Positions 39,052-47,209 of a DNA stretch of 64,000 nt are shown one piece after another (position 1 is the first letter of the stretch; each line of letters begins with the position of its first letter). A model generated the notes under the pieces. It was not told the origin of the DNA. It made no database searches and saw nothing but the letters and a program-made list of their open reading frames with translations. The DNA lies in NCBI RefSeq assembly GCF_944380985.1, contig NZ_CALWJJ010000003.1:1-64000 (forward strand). Direction: 5' to 3'. The translations under genes were made by a program, and so were the position numbers. Source of the DNA: an uncultured Agathobaculum sp. (GTDB lineage: Bacteria > Bacillota > Clostridia > Oscillospirales > Butyricicoccaceae).

Positions 39052-40068
39052 TTAAATTTCGCGGCCCACGGCCTGCGCTACCGCGCGTAAGCTGGCCATG
39101 GTTTCGTGGAACGACTCATAGGTGAGCGACTGCGCGCCGTCCGACAGCGCGTGCGCCGGGTCGTTATGCACCTCGATCATCAGGCCGTCTGCTCCAGCAG
39201 CAACCGCGGCCTTAGCCAGCGGCTCGACCATCCAATAAATACCACCCGCGTGGCTGGGATCGACGACGACCGGCAGATGGCTCATGCGCTTGAGCACGGG
39301 AACCGCGGAGATGTCCAGCGTGTTGCGGGTATATTTTTCATAGGTGCGAATGCCGCGCTCGCACAGGATGACGTTTTCGTTGCCGCCTGCCATGATATAC
39401 TCGGCCGACATCAAAAACTCTTCCATCGTGTTGGCAAAACCGCGCTTGAGCAGGATAGGCTTGCGGGTTTGACCAAGCTCCTTGAGCAGTTCGAAATTCT
39501 GCATGTTGCGCGCGCCGACCTGGAAGCAGTCGCACTTATCCATAAACAGGTCGATATGCGCGGGGTTGGTAATCTCGGTCACAACGGGCAGGCCGGTCGC
39601 CTCATGCGCCTTGTGTAGCAGTTCAAGCCCCTCAGCCTTCAGCCCCTGGAAAGAGTAAGGGGAAGAACGGGGCTTCCACGCGCCGCCGCGCAGCATGGTT
39701 GCGCCGTCCGCCTGCACATGCTTTGCCACGTCGATGATCTGCTCCTCGCTCTCAACTGAGCAGGGGCCGGCCATGACGACTATCTTCTTGCCGCCTACGA
39801 TAACGTCCGGCGCGATCTCGACCGTCGAATTATCCGGGTGAAACTTGCGGTTTGCAAGCTTAAACGGCTCTTGCACCTTGATGATGTTTTCAACTTGCGC
39901 ATCGCGCAACAGCGCGTCCTTGTCGACCGCGCCCGTGTCGCCGACCAGGCCGATGACGGTCGTGCCCTCGCCATAAATAGGGTTTGCTTTGACATTCCAG
40001 CGCTCGATATGACGGGAAAGCTTTTCTACATACTCGCGCGTCGTGCCCTGTTTCATAATGATGATCAT
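39052..40068 (-). CDS. aroF: 3-deoxy-7-phosphoheptulonate (DAHP) synthase
   Basis: A 338-residue enzyme condensing PEP and erythrose-4-phosphate, the first step of the shikimate pathway. A ferredoxin-like N-terminal extension (residues 1-70, MIIIMKQGTTREYVEKL) may bind feedback inhibitor, as in Thermotoga-type (class I-beta) enzymes. The barrel holds VVMAGPCSVESEEQ (about 102), LRGGAWKPRSSPYSFQG (about 130), LLKRGFANT (about 215) and the C-terminal VVDPSHAGG (about 270) with metal and substrate contacts. The start at 40068 begins the conserved N-terminus; the long frame to 40212 runs through the T-box. First gene of the operon. Confidence 0.95.
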   Translation of the reverse strand: MIIIMKQGTTREYVEKLSRHIERWNVKANPIYGEGTTVIGLVGDTGAVDKDALLRDAQVENIIKVQEPFKLANRKFHPDNSTVEIAPDVIVGGKKIVVMAGPCSVESEEQIIDVAKHVQADGATMLRGGAWKPRSSPYSFQGLKAEGLELLHKAHEATGLPVVTEITNPAHIDLFMDKCDCFQVGARNMQNFELLKELGQTRKPILLKRGFANTMEEFLMSAEYIMAGGNENVILCERGIRTYEKYTRNTLDISAVPVLKRMSHLPVVVDPSHAGGIYWMVEPLAKAAVAAGADGLMIEVHNDPAHALSDGAQSLTYESFHETMASLRAVAQAVGREI

Positions 40069-40133
40069 GTTTGGTTTCTCTCCTTTTGGAAAATGATGAA
40101 TTTGTTTGCGTTTGTCCGGCGGAGAAAAAGCAT

Positions 40134-40420
40134 AAAAAAAGCCTTTCATCCACAAAGAAGGGACGAAAGACAAACATTCCGCGGTACCACCCACATTCGG
40201 CATAAAAACCATGCCGCACTTTTTTCGGATACGATCATATCCTATCCCTGTAACGGAGGAAGCCCGTCGGCGCCTACTGATGCAAACCTTTCAGCGCCGC
40301 AGCTCGAGAGGGAACTTCATCGTGCCGGCGTCTGCGTCCGTTTTCAGTCAAGCCGGACACTCCCTACAAGCCGCGCTTGGAACGATTACTTTCCTCTGTC
40401 ATCGCTTTGTGCAATATTTA
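40134..40420 (-). promoter_or_regulatory. T-box leader (tRNA-sensing riboswitch) of the aro operon
   Basis: On the minus strand GGGTGGTACCGCGG (about 40192-40179) is the conserved T-box that pairs with the tRNA 3' end. A terminator stem follows: GTCTTTCGTCC (40171-40161) with GGATGAAAGGC (40151-40141) and a T7 run (40140-40134). Near the 5' end, AGAGG/CCTCT and ATCGT/ACGAT enclose an internal loop with AAAGTA on one side and GAAGTTC on the other, as in a stem I specifier loop. The TTC at 40314-40312 would specify phenylalanine, which fits the operon; the register is not certain. Confidence 0.88.
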
Positions 40421-40425
40421 TATTT

Positions 40426-40454
40426 ATTATATGCCTGTTTTGCGCGCTTGTCAA
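40426..40454 (-). promoter_or_regulatory. Consensus sigma-A promoter of the T-box/aro operon
   Basis: Minus strand: TTGACA (40454-40449), 17-base spacer, TATAAT (40431-40426). Both hexamers match consensus exactly and the spacing is ideal. Confidence 0.92.
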
Positions 40455-40530
40455 TGTAGAAATTATTACGATTGTGTTTCATCTCGTTTTTGCAAAAAGT
40501 GCAGCAGCGAACGCCCTTCAAAAAACACCG

Positions 40531-40559
40531 GCATATCCCGCGCGTGTCGGACATAGAGT
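40531..40559 (+). promoter_or_regulatory. Sigma-E-type promoter of the spoIIIA operon
   Basis: GCATATC (40531-40537), 14-base spacer, CATAGAGT (40552-40559), close to the sigma-E consensus GKATATT/CATACANT. It lies 17 bases ahead of spoIIIAA, as expected for a mother-cell gene. Confidence 0.65.
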
Positions 40560-40576
40560 GGATTAGGTGATGCAAC

Positions 40577-41482
40577 ATGGAAGGAAAACAGGACAAAGCC
40601 TGGCAGCGGGCGATCGCCTGTCTGCCGCCCGCGCGGGCAGCGCAGCTCGCCATGCTGGACAGGCAGGAGCAGATAGAAGAGCTGCGTCTGCGCGTCGGGC
40701 AGCCGCCTGCTGTCAAGCGTTTTGGAGAGGAAGCACAGCTCAATATGGCGCCAGTTGCGGCAGAGGAGCTGCGCGATACGCTAAGCCGAGCAGCACGCTA
40801 TTCGGTGCACAGCTATGCAGAGAGCTTAAAGCATGGCTTTGTCACGCTGTCGGGCGGCCATCGGCTGGGAGTATGCGGCACGGTGGCGGAAGAAAACGGA
40901 CAGGTTATCGGTGTGCGTGGGCTGTCTTCGCTCAACCTGCGCGTGGCGCGGCAGTTTGGCGGCCTTGACGCCCAGATCGAACCATGGCTGGAGGCGGGCG
41001 CGCCGCAGTCGACACTGTTGCTATCGCCGCCCGGCTTTGGAAAAACCACGCTTTTGCGCGAATGGGTGCGCCTTGTATCGGACAGGGGATACACTGTTGC
41101 AGTGGCGGATGAACGCGGCGAGATCGCGGCGCTGGCAGACGGCGCGCCACAGTTTCAGGTAGGCCGGTGTACCGATGTGCTTGAGGGTTGCAGTAAAAAA
41201 CAGGCGGCGCTCATGCTGTTAAAGACCATGTCGCCTGCGCTGCTGGCCTTTGACGAGATTACTGCGCCCGAAGATGTGGAGGCGGTATCACTCTGTGCGC
41301 ACTGCGGCACGACGGTGCTCGCAAGCGCACACGCGGCGGATGTGGACGACCTACGGCGAAGGCCGCTTTATCGCAGGCTGCTTGGGCTGGGTGTGTTCCG
41401 GCGTGCCGTCGTGATTGGACGAAAGGGAAAGGAGCGGTACTACCGCATGGAACGATTGGAGGAGAGGACATGCTCAAGCTAA
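40577..41482 (+). CDS. spoIIIAA: Stage III sporulation protein AA
   Basis: A 301-residue soluble ATPase related to type II/IV secretion motors. Walker A SPPGFGKTTLLRE lies near residue 151, and Walker B-like PALLAFDEI near 217. SGGHRLGVCGTV precedes the ATP domain. It powers assembly or activity of the SpoIIIA-SpoIIQ channel between mother cell and forespore. Length (B. subtilis 307) is normal. First of eight genes in canonical order; overlaps spoIIIAB by 13 bases. Confidence 0.96.
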   Translation: MEGKQDKAWQRAIACLPPARAAQLAMLDRQEQIEELRLRVGQPPAVKRFGEEAQLNMAPVAAEELRDTLSRAARYSVHSYAESLKHGFVTLSGGHRLGVCGTVAEENGQVIGVRGLSSLNLRVARQFGGLDAQIEPWLEAGAPQSTLLLSPPGFGKTTLLREWVRLVSDRGYTVAVADERGEIAALADGAPQFQVGRCTDVLEGCSKKQAALMLLKTMSPALLAFDEITAPEDVEAVSLCAHCGTTVLASAHAADVDDLRRRPLYRRLLGLGVFRRAVVIGRKGKERYYRMERLEERTCSS

Positions 41483-41988
41483 TCGGCGCGGTGATGATAT
41501 TCGGCTCGTGCGCGGCGCTCGGGCTTTCCGCGCGGCAAAACCTTAGGCGGCGGGTTGCGACGGCCGACGCCATGCTGCTTGCGCTGTCACTGATCGCCAG
41601 CGAAATATCCTGCCGAAGAGCGGCTTTGCCCGAGATCATAGGCATGCTCGCAGAAAACCAAAACCCAGTGATCCGGCTGGTATTTAGTGGGTTGCGGCGC
41701 CGCCTTCGTGAGCAAAACGGACTATCGCTGAGCTACTTATGGCGCGCCAACCTGCGCGATAACCGACTGGAGATCGGCCTTGGCGCACAGGAGTGTGATA
41801 TTCTGTGCGACGCGGCGAGCTATCTTGGGCGCTATGACGCCGCCGAGCAGGTTGCCGGGATTGAGCAGGTCAGCCGGCGCCTGTCGGCCGCGCGTGCGGC
41901 GGCAAATGAGGAGCTGAGCAACAAGGGCAATCTGTATCGCACCTGTGGTATCGCGCTCGGCATCCTTGTAATTCTGGTGCTGCTTTGA
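41470..41988 (+). CDS. spoIIIAB: Stage III sporulation protein AB
   Basis: A 172-residue protein with N- and C-terminal membrane helices (MLKLIGAVMIFGSCAALGL and GIALGILVILVLL) flanking a helical domain related to type II secretion GspF. The family signature region ISCRRAALPEIIGMLA lies near residue 46. GGAGGAGA lies in the end of spoIIIAA, so it is translationally coupled. Part of the mother-cell SpoIIIA complex. Confidence 0.93.
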   Translation: MLKLIGAVMIFGSCAALGLSARQNLRRRVATADAMLLALSLIASEISCRRAALPEIIGMLAENQNPVIRLVFSGLRRRLREQNGLSLSYLWRANLRDNRLEIGLGAQECDILCDAASYLGRYDAAEQVAGIEQVSRRLSAARAAANEELSNKGNLYRTCGIALGILVILVLL

Positions 41989-42003
41989 AAGCGGGGGAAG
42001 TAC

Positions 42004-42198
42004 ATGAATGTGGATCTGATTTTTCGCATTGCGGCAGTCGGTATTCTGGTGGCGGTGCTAGGCCAGTTGCTCTCGCGCTCTGGGCGCGATGAGCAGGCAC
42101 TTATGACCACGCTTGCGGGCTTGATTGTCGTACTGATGCTGATCGTGCAGGAGATCAGCGACCTGTTCTCTATGATGCGGAGCGTGTTCGGGTTTTGA
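42004..42198 (+). CDS. spoIIIAC: Stage III sporulation protein AC
   Basis: A 64-residue membrane protein with two helices (IFRIAAVGILVAVLGQLL and TLAGLIVVLMLIVQEI), the expected length and topology of SpoIIIAC. GCGGGGGAAG lies upstream. It overlaps spoIIIAD by 4 bases. Confidence 0.93.
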   Translation: MNVDLIFRIAAVGILVAVLGQLLSRSGRDEQALMTTLAGLIVVLMLIVQEISDLFSMMRSVFGF

Positions 42199-42584
42199 GC
42201 GGGCTTGTCGCAATCTGCGGGGTGGTATTGCTGGCGCTTGTACTGTCAATCGTGCTGAAAAAAGATGCGCCGGTGATCGCCCTGCTGTTGACATTGACAG
42301 CGGGCGCGATGGTTTTGCTGCGCGTATTCGATGTGGTCGGTAGCGCGGCGCAGCAGCTTTCCGCACTCTTAGCGCAGAGCGGTATGACGGACAGCCTGTA
42401 CCTGCCCGTCATGCAGGCGGTAGGCATTGCGGTCGTGGTACGCATTATGGGTGCGTTATGCAAGGATGCCGGGCAATCCGCGCTCGCGGCCAAGCTTGAG
42501 ATTGCAGGCGCGGTGCTGGCGATTTCGGTTTGTATGCCGCTGTTTGAGCAGGTGATCCGCCTGATGGCGGAATGGACGGCGTGA
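42195..42584 (+). CDS. spoIIIAD: Stage III sporulation protein AD
   Basis: A 129-residue membrane protein with several hydrophobic helices (GLVAICGVVLLALVLSIVLK, VIALLLTLTAGAMVLLRV and the C-terminal part LEIAGAVLAISVCMPLFEQVI). Length and sequence match SpoIIIAD, a component of the mother-cell channel. It starts on the ATGA-type overlap with the spoIIIAC stop; here the start codon is TTG (42195). Confidence 0.92.
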   Translation: MSGLVAICGVVLLALVLSIVLKKDAPVIALLLTLTAGAMVLLRVFDVVGSAAQQLSALLAQSGMTDSLYLPVMQAVGIAVVVRIMGALCKDAGQSALAAKLEIAGAVLAISVCMPLFEQVIRLMAEWTA

Positions 42585-42595
42585 AAGGAAACGGA

Positions 42596-43699
42596 ATGAA
42601 AAAGCTGATTTGGCTGCTGCTGATGCTGCTGTTTTGCACTACGCAGGCGGACGCGGCAGTGACCGGAGAGGAGATACATAGCGTCGGGGGAGACGCGCTG
42701 ATCGACGCGGTGCCTTCGGCGCAGCGAGATTATCTGGATGGTATCCGGCCGGAGACCGCGGACGAGCTTACCGCATCGTTTGCAAGGCTGATAGAAAATG
42801 TGTCCGCGGATGCGCGCAGCGCAATAGGGGGAGCGGTTCGGAGCCTTGCGCGGGTTGCGGTTATTGTTGCGATCACGGCAGCGGCGCGTGGGTTTTCCGC
42901 AGCCGCAGGCGGCGATGCCGACGCGCTGATCGACATGGCAGGTGCGCTGGGCTGCGCTACGGTGCTGCTACAAGACTTTTCGGGCGTATTATCGCTCTGC
43001 CGGAATACGCTTGAGCAAATCAGTGTGTTTTCAGGCGTATTGCAGCCTGTGTTAGCGACTGCGCTATCGGTCGGTGGAAACGCTGCGACTGCGACTGTTC
43101 TTCAGATAGCGACGATGGTCGTCTTTGATCTTGTAATACGGCTGATAAACGCGCTCTTGGTGCCCGCTGCCTGCGCCTATCTCGGTATTGTTGCGGTGGA
43201 TGCCGCGACCGGCAACGGCATGCTGCGCGGCATTGCGGATGGCATCAAGGGCCTGACATCGGGCGCACTCAAACTCATTTTAACGCTGTTTACCGCATAT
43301 CTTACGATAGCGGGCGGCGTGTCAGGCAGCGTGGATCGAATCGCGCTTAAAACAGCGAAGTTTGCCGTGTCGGGCGCGGTGCCGGTAGTTGGCAGTGTGA
43401 TCTCGGACGCGGCCGAAACGATGCTGTCCGGCGCGTCGCTGCTGCGCAGCTCAATTGGTGTTTTCGGCATGCTGTGCGTCACTGCAATCTGCCTTGTACC
43501 ATTTCTGCGGGCGGGCGCAAGCTACTTGTGCTATAAAGTTGGGGCGGCGGTGCTCTCTCCGCTTTGTTCAGGTGGTCTAAAGCAGATGCTTGAAGGCGTG
43601 GGCACGGGCTTTGGCTTGTTGCTCGGTATGCTCAGCACCTGTTGCTTGATTTTATATCTGGAGCTTGTTTATGTTGTTGCGATGGTGAAACCGATATGA
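42596..43699 (+). CDS. spoIIIAE: Stage III sporulation protein AE
   Basis: A 367-residue membrane protein. A signal-like helix (MKKLIWLLLMLLFC, residues 1-18) is followed by a soluble segment and then about 6-8 membrane helices to the C-terminus. The family's conserved central stretch around LGIVAVDAATGNGMLRGIADGIK is visible near residue 205. SpoIIIAE is the large polytopic member of the channel. The ATG at 42596 with AAAGGA upstream replaces the longer frame from 42572, which overlaps spoIIIAD. Confidence 0.94.
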   Translation: MKKLIWLLLMLLFCTTQADAAVTGEEIHSVGGDALIDAVPSAQRDYLDGIRPETADELTASFARLIENVSADARSAIGGAVRSLARVAVIVAITAAARGFSAAAGGDADALIDMAGALGCATVLLQDFSGVLSLCRNTLEQISVFSGVLQPVLATALSVGGNAATATVLQIATMVVFDLVIRLINALLVPAACAYLGIVAVDAATGNGMLRGIADGIKGLTSGALKLILTLFTAYLTIAGGVSGSVDRIALKTAKFAVSGAVPVVGSVISDAAETMLSGASLLRSSIGVFGMLCVTAICLVPFLRAGASYLCYKVGAAVLSPLCSGGLKQMLEGVGTGFGLLLGMLSTCCLILYLELVYVVAMVKPI

Positions 43700-44172
43700 C
43701 CGAATTATTTCAGACAATTTTACTGCGTGTGACACTGGCGGGCGCAGCGTCCGCTATCGCGTTGCGGCTGGTAGGCGGTGGTGCGTTGCGTGAGATCGTT
43801 AAAATGGCGGCGGCGCTGCTGCTGCTCCTTGCGCTTTTGCAGCCGCTTGGCAGCTTGCGCGGGCTGTCGTGGAAGGAATGGATGGACGCCTCGCAAACGG
43901 ATGTTAACGCGATCGAGCAGCGCAATGCGCAGACTGCAATGAGCACGATCGCGGCGACAATCGCGCGCACGGTTGAGCAGCGTGCCGGGCAGGAGGGCTT
44001 CGACTGCTCGGTGCGCGTGACCATGGCAAACGACGCCGATGGCGTGCTGCAAATCGACCGCGTGACCATATATTACAACGCGGTAGATACCGCACGGCTT
44101 ACCGAGCTGCAAACGATTGTGACAGAGGAATGCGGCATACCCGCAGAAAGACAGGAGTTGATTGCAAGATGA
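43696..44172 (+). CDS. spoIIIAF: Stage III sporulation protein AF
   Basis: A 158-residue protein with two N-terminal membrane helices (ILLRVTLAGAASAIALRLV and IVKMAAALLLLLALLQPLGS) and a soluble C-terminal ring-building-motif domain (about 75-158), the expected SpoIIIAF layout. The ATG at 43696 overlaps the spoIIIAE stop (ATGA); the open frame from 43642 is inside spoIIIAE. It overlaps spoIIIAG in the same way. Confidence 0.9.
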   Translation: MTELFQTILLRVTLAGAASAIALRLVGGGALREIVKMAAALLLLLALLQPLGSLRGLSWKEWMDASQTDVNAIEQRNAQTAMSTIAATIARTVEQRAGQEGFDCSVRVTMANDADGVLQIDRVTIYYNAVDTARLTELQTIVTEECGIPAERQELIAR

Positions 44173-44729
44173 AAAAACCGGATTTATCATGGCTTGCCGG
44201 CGCGGCGGAAAAGCTGTGGCCACTGCTGCTCAAATACCGCGCGCTGATGATCGTACTGCTGGCAGGCGTGCTGCTGCTCGCCTCGGGCGGATTGTTCGGC
44301 GGCGGAGGGCAGCAGCTGCCCGACGATACGGCGGCTGCGGAAGAGGTGCGGCAGGAGGGATTTTCCCTTTCGGCCTTTGAGCAGGATTTGAACGAAAAGC
44401 TTGCGGCGATCGAGGGGGCGGGCCGGGTCGAGCTGATGCTGTCGCTCGATCAGACCGAGGAGGCGGTATATGCATACAACACCCGCCGCACAGACAGCGA
44501 CGCCAGCGGGCAAAGCTATGAGAGTGATCTGACAGTCGTGTCCGACGGCAGCTATGGAGAAAAACCGGTGACGGTTAAAAATTTGTTTCCGGTTTTTCGC
44601 GGCGCGGTTGTGTTGTGCGATGGTGCGGACGACGCGCAGGTGCGTCTCGCGTTGACGCAGGCAGTATCGACGGCGTGCGGCATAGGCGCGGACAAAGTTA
44701 CGGTTCTGAAAATGGCTGCTGCTACATAA
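44169..44729 (+). CDS. spoIIIAG: Stage III sporulation protein AG
   Basis: A 186-residue protein with one N-terminal membrane helix (ALMIVLLAGVLLLASGGLF, about residues 27-45) and a C-terminal ring-building domain (about 65-186, LNEKLAAIEGAGRVELMLSL). SpoIIIAG forms the large ring of the channel in the intermembrane space. Start at 44169 on the ATGA overlap with spoIIIAF. Confidence 0.94.
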   Translation: MKKPDLSWLAGAAEKLWPLLLKYRALMIVLLAGVLLLASGGLFGGGGQQLPDDTAAAEEVRQEGFSLSAFEQDLNEKLAAIEGAGRVELMLSLDQTEEAVYAYNTRRTDSDASGQSYESDLTVVSDGSYGEKPVTVKNLFPVFRGAVVLCDGADDAQVRLALTQAVSTACGIGADKVTVLKMAAAT

Positions 44730-44763
44730 ACCATAGTAACCAGATACAGGAGGGCGAGCACTA

Positions 44764-45285
44764 ATGAAAAAAATTAAGAAACGCGGCGCGATCTATGGCG
44801 TGATCGCACTGCTGCTCTGCGTGGCGGTTTATCTCAACTGGAGCTACGTAGACGCGCCGGAGGAGCTGCTGGCGGCAGAGCAGGCCGGTCTGGAGAGCAC
44901 CGGAACCGGCGCGGCAGCAGAGGGTGAGAGCGAAGATTACTTTGCCTCTTCGCGGCTGACGCGCGAACAGGCGCGTGACGAGGCGGTCAGCACGCTCAAG
45001 GAGCTTTCCGAAAGCGAAACGGCTGACCAGACAGCCAAGGATGAGGCGGCGGCGCAAATCTCTGCGCTGGCGGAGGATTCGGTTGCAGAGGCAAGCATAG
45101 AAAGCCTGATCCGCGCCAAGGGGTATGAGGACGCGGTCGTCATGATCGGCGAGAACAGCGTCAACGTGGTTGTTGCCGCGCCTGATGGTGGACTACAGGC
45201 GACCGATGTGACCGTTATCAAGGATATTGTGGTTGCAGAAGCCGGCGTGACCGCGGGCCAGATCAAAATTGTTGAGGCAGAGTAG
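44764..45285 (+). CDS. spoIIIAH: Stage III sporulation protein AH
   Basis: A 173-residue protein with an N-terminal membrane anchor (YGVIALLLCVAVYLNWSYV), an acidic linker (about 30-65), and a C-terminal ring-building domain (about 70-170) that pairs with forespore SpoIIQ in relatives. AGGAGGGC lies upstream. Last of the spoIIIA operon. It has the expected lineage form; spoIIQ is not in this window. Confidence 0.94.
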   Translation: MKKIKKRGAIYGVIALLLCVAVYLNWSYVDAPEELLAAEQAGLESTGTGAAAEGESEDYFASSRLTREQARDEAVSTLKELSESETADQTAKDEAAAQISALAEDSVAEASIESLIRAKGYEDAVVMIGENSVNVVVAAPDGGLQATDVTVIKDIVVAEAGVTAGQIKIVEAE

Positions 45286-45308
45286 CCCAGATCGATGCAT
45301 TTATTCTT

Positions 45309-45336
45309 TGCAATCTGCCAAAACTGTGCTATAATC
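45309..45336 (+). promoter_or_regulatory. Sigma-A promoter of the Asp23 gene
   Basis: TTGCAA (45309-45314), 16-base spacer, TATAAT (45331-45336), immediately after spoIIIAH. The Asp23 gene can therefore be expressed in vegetative cells. Confidence 0.75.
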
Positions 45337-45361
45337 GGGCTTATAAAGGAGAGTGAGCGCT

Positions 45362-45775
45362 ATGGCGGATCATAAAGAATATTGGTCGACAGAGAGCGAT
45401 CAGGGCAGTATTCGGATTTCAGAGGATGTTGTTGCGTCCATCGCGGCGTTAGCTGCATCTGAAACGGGTGGCGTTAGCAGCCTATATTCGACGCTGACAA
45501 GCGATATTGTAAACTTCCTGAGCAAGAAAAATCAGTCCAAGGGCGTGCGCATCGAGCTTGGCGAGGGGGATACGGTGCGGATTGAGATCGGCCTTCTCGC
45601 GCTGTTCGGCCACAATATCTGCGAAGTGGCAAAGCAGGTGCAGCAAAACGTGTGCTCCTCGGTTGAGTCGATGACCGGGCTGCGGGTGACCGAGGTCAAT
45701 GTGCATGTTGGCGGTGTTGTCTTCGCTCCCACATCGGGGGAGGAAGCTGCGCCATCCGCTCCGGCAGAGGAATAA
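45362..45775 (+). CDS. Asp23/Gls24 family envelope stress protein
   Basis: A 137-residue Asp23-domain protein. GSIRISEDVVASIAALAASETGGV opens the domain and VEIGLLALFGHNICEVAKQVQQNV lies in the middle. VTEVNVHVGGVVF closes it, and an acidic/Ala/Pro tail follows. Asp23 proteins associate with the cell membrane and link to envelope stress. The ATG at 45362 follows AAAGGAGAG by 7 bases; a GTG at 45353 lies within it. It is often placed next to spoIIIA and nusB in clostridia. Confidence 0.92.
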   Translation: MADHKEYWSTESDQGSIRISEDVVASIAALAASETGGVSSLYSTLTSDIVNFLSKKNQSKGVRIELGEGDTVRIEIGLLALFGHNICEVAKQVQQNVCSSVESMTGLRVTEVNVHVGGVVFAPTSGEEAAPSAPAEE

Positions 45776-45780
45776 AAGAT

Positions 45781-45813
45781 AAAAAACGGCACGAGTTTTT
45801 CGTGCCGTTTTTT
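45781..45813. terminator. Bidirectional terminator between Asp23 gene and ilvA
   Basis: Stem AAAAAACGGCACGA/TCGTGCCGTTTTTT with loop GTTTT. It serves the convergent genes. Confidence 0.9.
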
Positions 45814-45834
45814 GGATTTGGAAGCAGGGCATAT

Positions 45835-47046
45835 TCAAATCTGTGAGGTGAATACCTCATAGCCATCGTGCGTCAGCTCATCGAGCAGGTGCTTTGCATG
45901 TTCAACGCCGCCAACCTCGCACACCACCTGGATGATCGCCTCGCCAATATCGAGATCGGCCTGTACGCGGTCGTGCTGGAAGAGGATAATGTTGGCGTTT
46001 TGCTGCGCAACGATGTGGGAGAAGTGCTCGAGCGCGCCGGGCGCGTCTGGCATAAGCACCGAGAATTTAAGCTGGCGGCAGCGGGTGACAAGACCCTTTT
46101 CCACGATTTTGTGGATGAAGGATACGTCAATGTTGCCGCCGGAGAGCAGGCAAACTACCTTTTTGCCCTTGACATCCACCTTATGGTTTAGCACCGCGGC
46201 GAGCGAAGCGGCGCCCGAGGTCTCCACCACTTGCTTGGCGCGCTCGAGCAGCAGCAGGACAGCGGAGGCAATTTCATCATCCGATACGGTTACCACGCGG
46301 TCGACATATTTCTGAATATATTGGAAGGTGTTTTGGCCTGGCGTCTTGACCGCGATACCGTCCGCAATCGTGCGCACGGTGTCCGACGAGGTAAGCTTGC
46401 CTGCGCGGAACGAGTTTGCAATGGCGGGCGCACCCTCGGCCTGCACGCCGATCACCTGGATGCGCGGATTGATCTGCTTGGCGCAGGCTGCTACGCCCGA
46501 GATCAGGCCACCGCCACCCGCAGGCACCAGGATCATATCGACAAAAGGAAGATCGCGCAGGATCTCAAGCGCGATCGTTCCCTGCCCGGCCATAACGTCC
46601 TCGTCGTCAAACGGGTGGATGAATTCGGCGCCTGTCTCCTCGCAGATCTCGCAGGCTTTGGCATAGGCTTCATCATAGATATTGCCCGCAAGCACAACTT
46701 CGGCGCCATATCCCTGGGTGGCCGATACCTTGGCGATCGGTGTTGAGCGCGGCATGACGATGGTGGACTTAACACCTACTGAGCTTGCCGCAAACGCAAC
46801 GCCCTGCGCGTGGTTGCCGGCCGAGGAGGCCACAACTGCGGTCAGGCCGCCCTCGGCATAGCGCTTCATAATCTTGTTGTACGCACCGCGGACCTTAAAC
46901 GAACCGGTCTTTTGCTGGTTTTCATATTTAAGGTATACTTCGGCGCCGCTCATCTGCGAAAAAGTACATGAGGTCGACAGCGGGATATTGTGGATGACGT
47001 TTTTTAGGCGGTCTGCCGCCATTTCAAAATCTTTCAGTTGCAACAT
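45835..47046 (-). CDS. ilvA: Threonine ammonia-lyase
   Basis: A 403-residue fold-type II PLP enzyme deaminating threonine to 2-oxobutyrate. KTGSFKVRGAYNKI near residue 52 holds the PLP Lys, ASSAGNHAQGVAFAA near 75 the phosphate-contact Asn, and GGGGLISG near 182 the PLP-phosphate Gly loop. A single C-terminal ACT domain covers about 325-403 (FSVLMPDAPGALEHFSHIV). Feedback may come from isoleucine or valine; whether it serves isoleucine synthesis or threonine breakdown is not decided. The ATG at 47046 follows GGGGAG. Confidence 0.94.
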   Translation of the reverse strand: MLQLKDFEMAADRLKNVIHNIPLSTSCTFSQMSGAEVYLKYENQQKTGSFKVRGAYNKIMKRYAEGGLTAVVASSAGNHAQGVAFAASSVGVKSTIVMPRSTPIAKVSATQGYGAEVVLAGNIYDEAYAKACEICEETGAEFIHPFDDEDVMAGQGTIALEILRDLPFVDMILVPAGGGGLISGVAACAKQINPRIQVIGVQAEGAPAIANSFRAGKLTSSDTVRTIADGIAVKTPGQNTFQYIQKYVDRVVTVSDDEIASAVLLLLERAKQVVETSGAASLAAVLNHKVDVKGKKVVCLLSGGNIDVSFIHKIVEKGLVTRCRQLKFSVLMPDAPGALEHFSHIVAQQNANIILFQHDRVQADLDIGEAIIQVVCEVGGVEHAKHLLDELTHDGYEVFTSQI

Positions 47047-47079
47047 AAATCTGCTCCCCAATTTTGGCAAGATAAAACA

Positions 47080-47108
47080 ATCATAGCATCATTGCGGTTT
47101 GATTGCAA
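47080..47108 (-). promoter_or_regulatory. Sigma-A promoter of ilvA
   Basis: Minus strand: TTGCAA (47108-47103), 17-base spacer, TATGAT (47085-47080). Confidence 0.7.
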
Positions 47109-47139
47109 GGGGGGCGTGTTGACTATGGTGGATTTTGTA

Positions 47140-47168
47140 TTGCTATTGGCGCGGTATTTTGCTATACT
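47140..47168 (+). promoter_or_regulatory. Candidate promoter of the coiled-coil gene
   Basis: TTGCTA (47140-47145), 17-base spacer, TATACT (47163-47168). A TTGACT lies further upstream at 47119. Confidence 0.5.
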
Positions 47169-47209
47169 GAAAACGACAAAATCTGTTTATGTGAGTGAGG
47201 GATGTGGAG

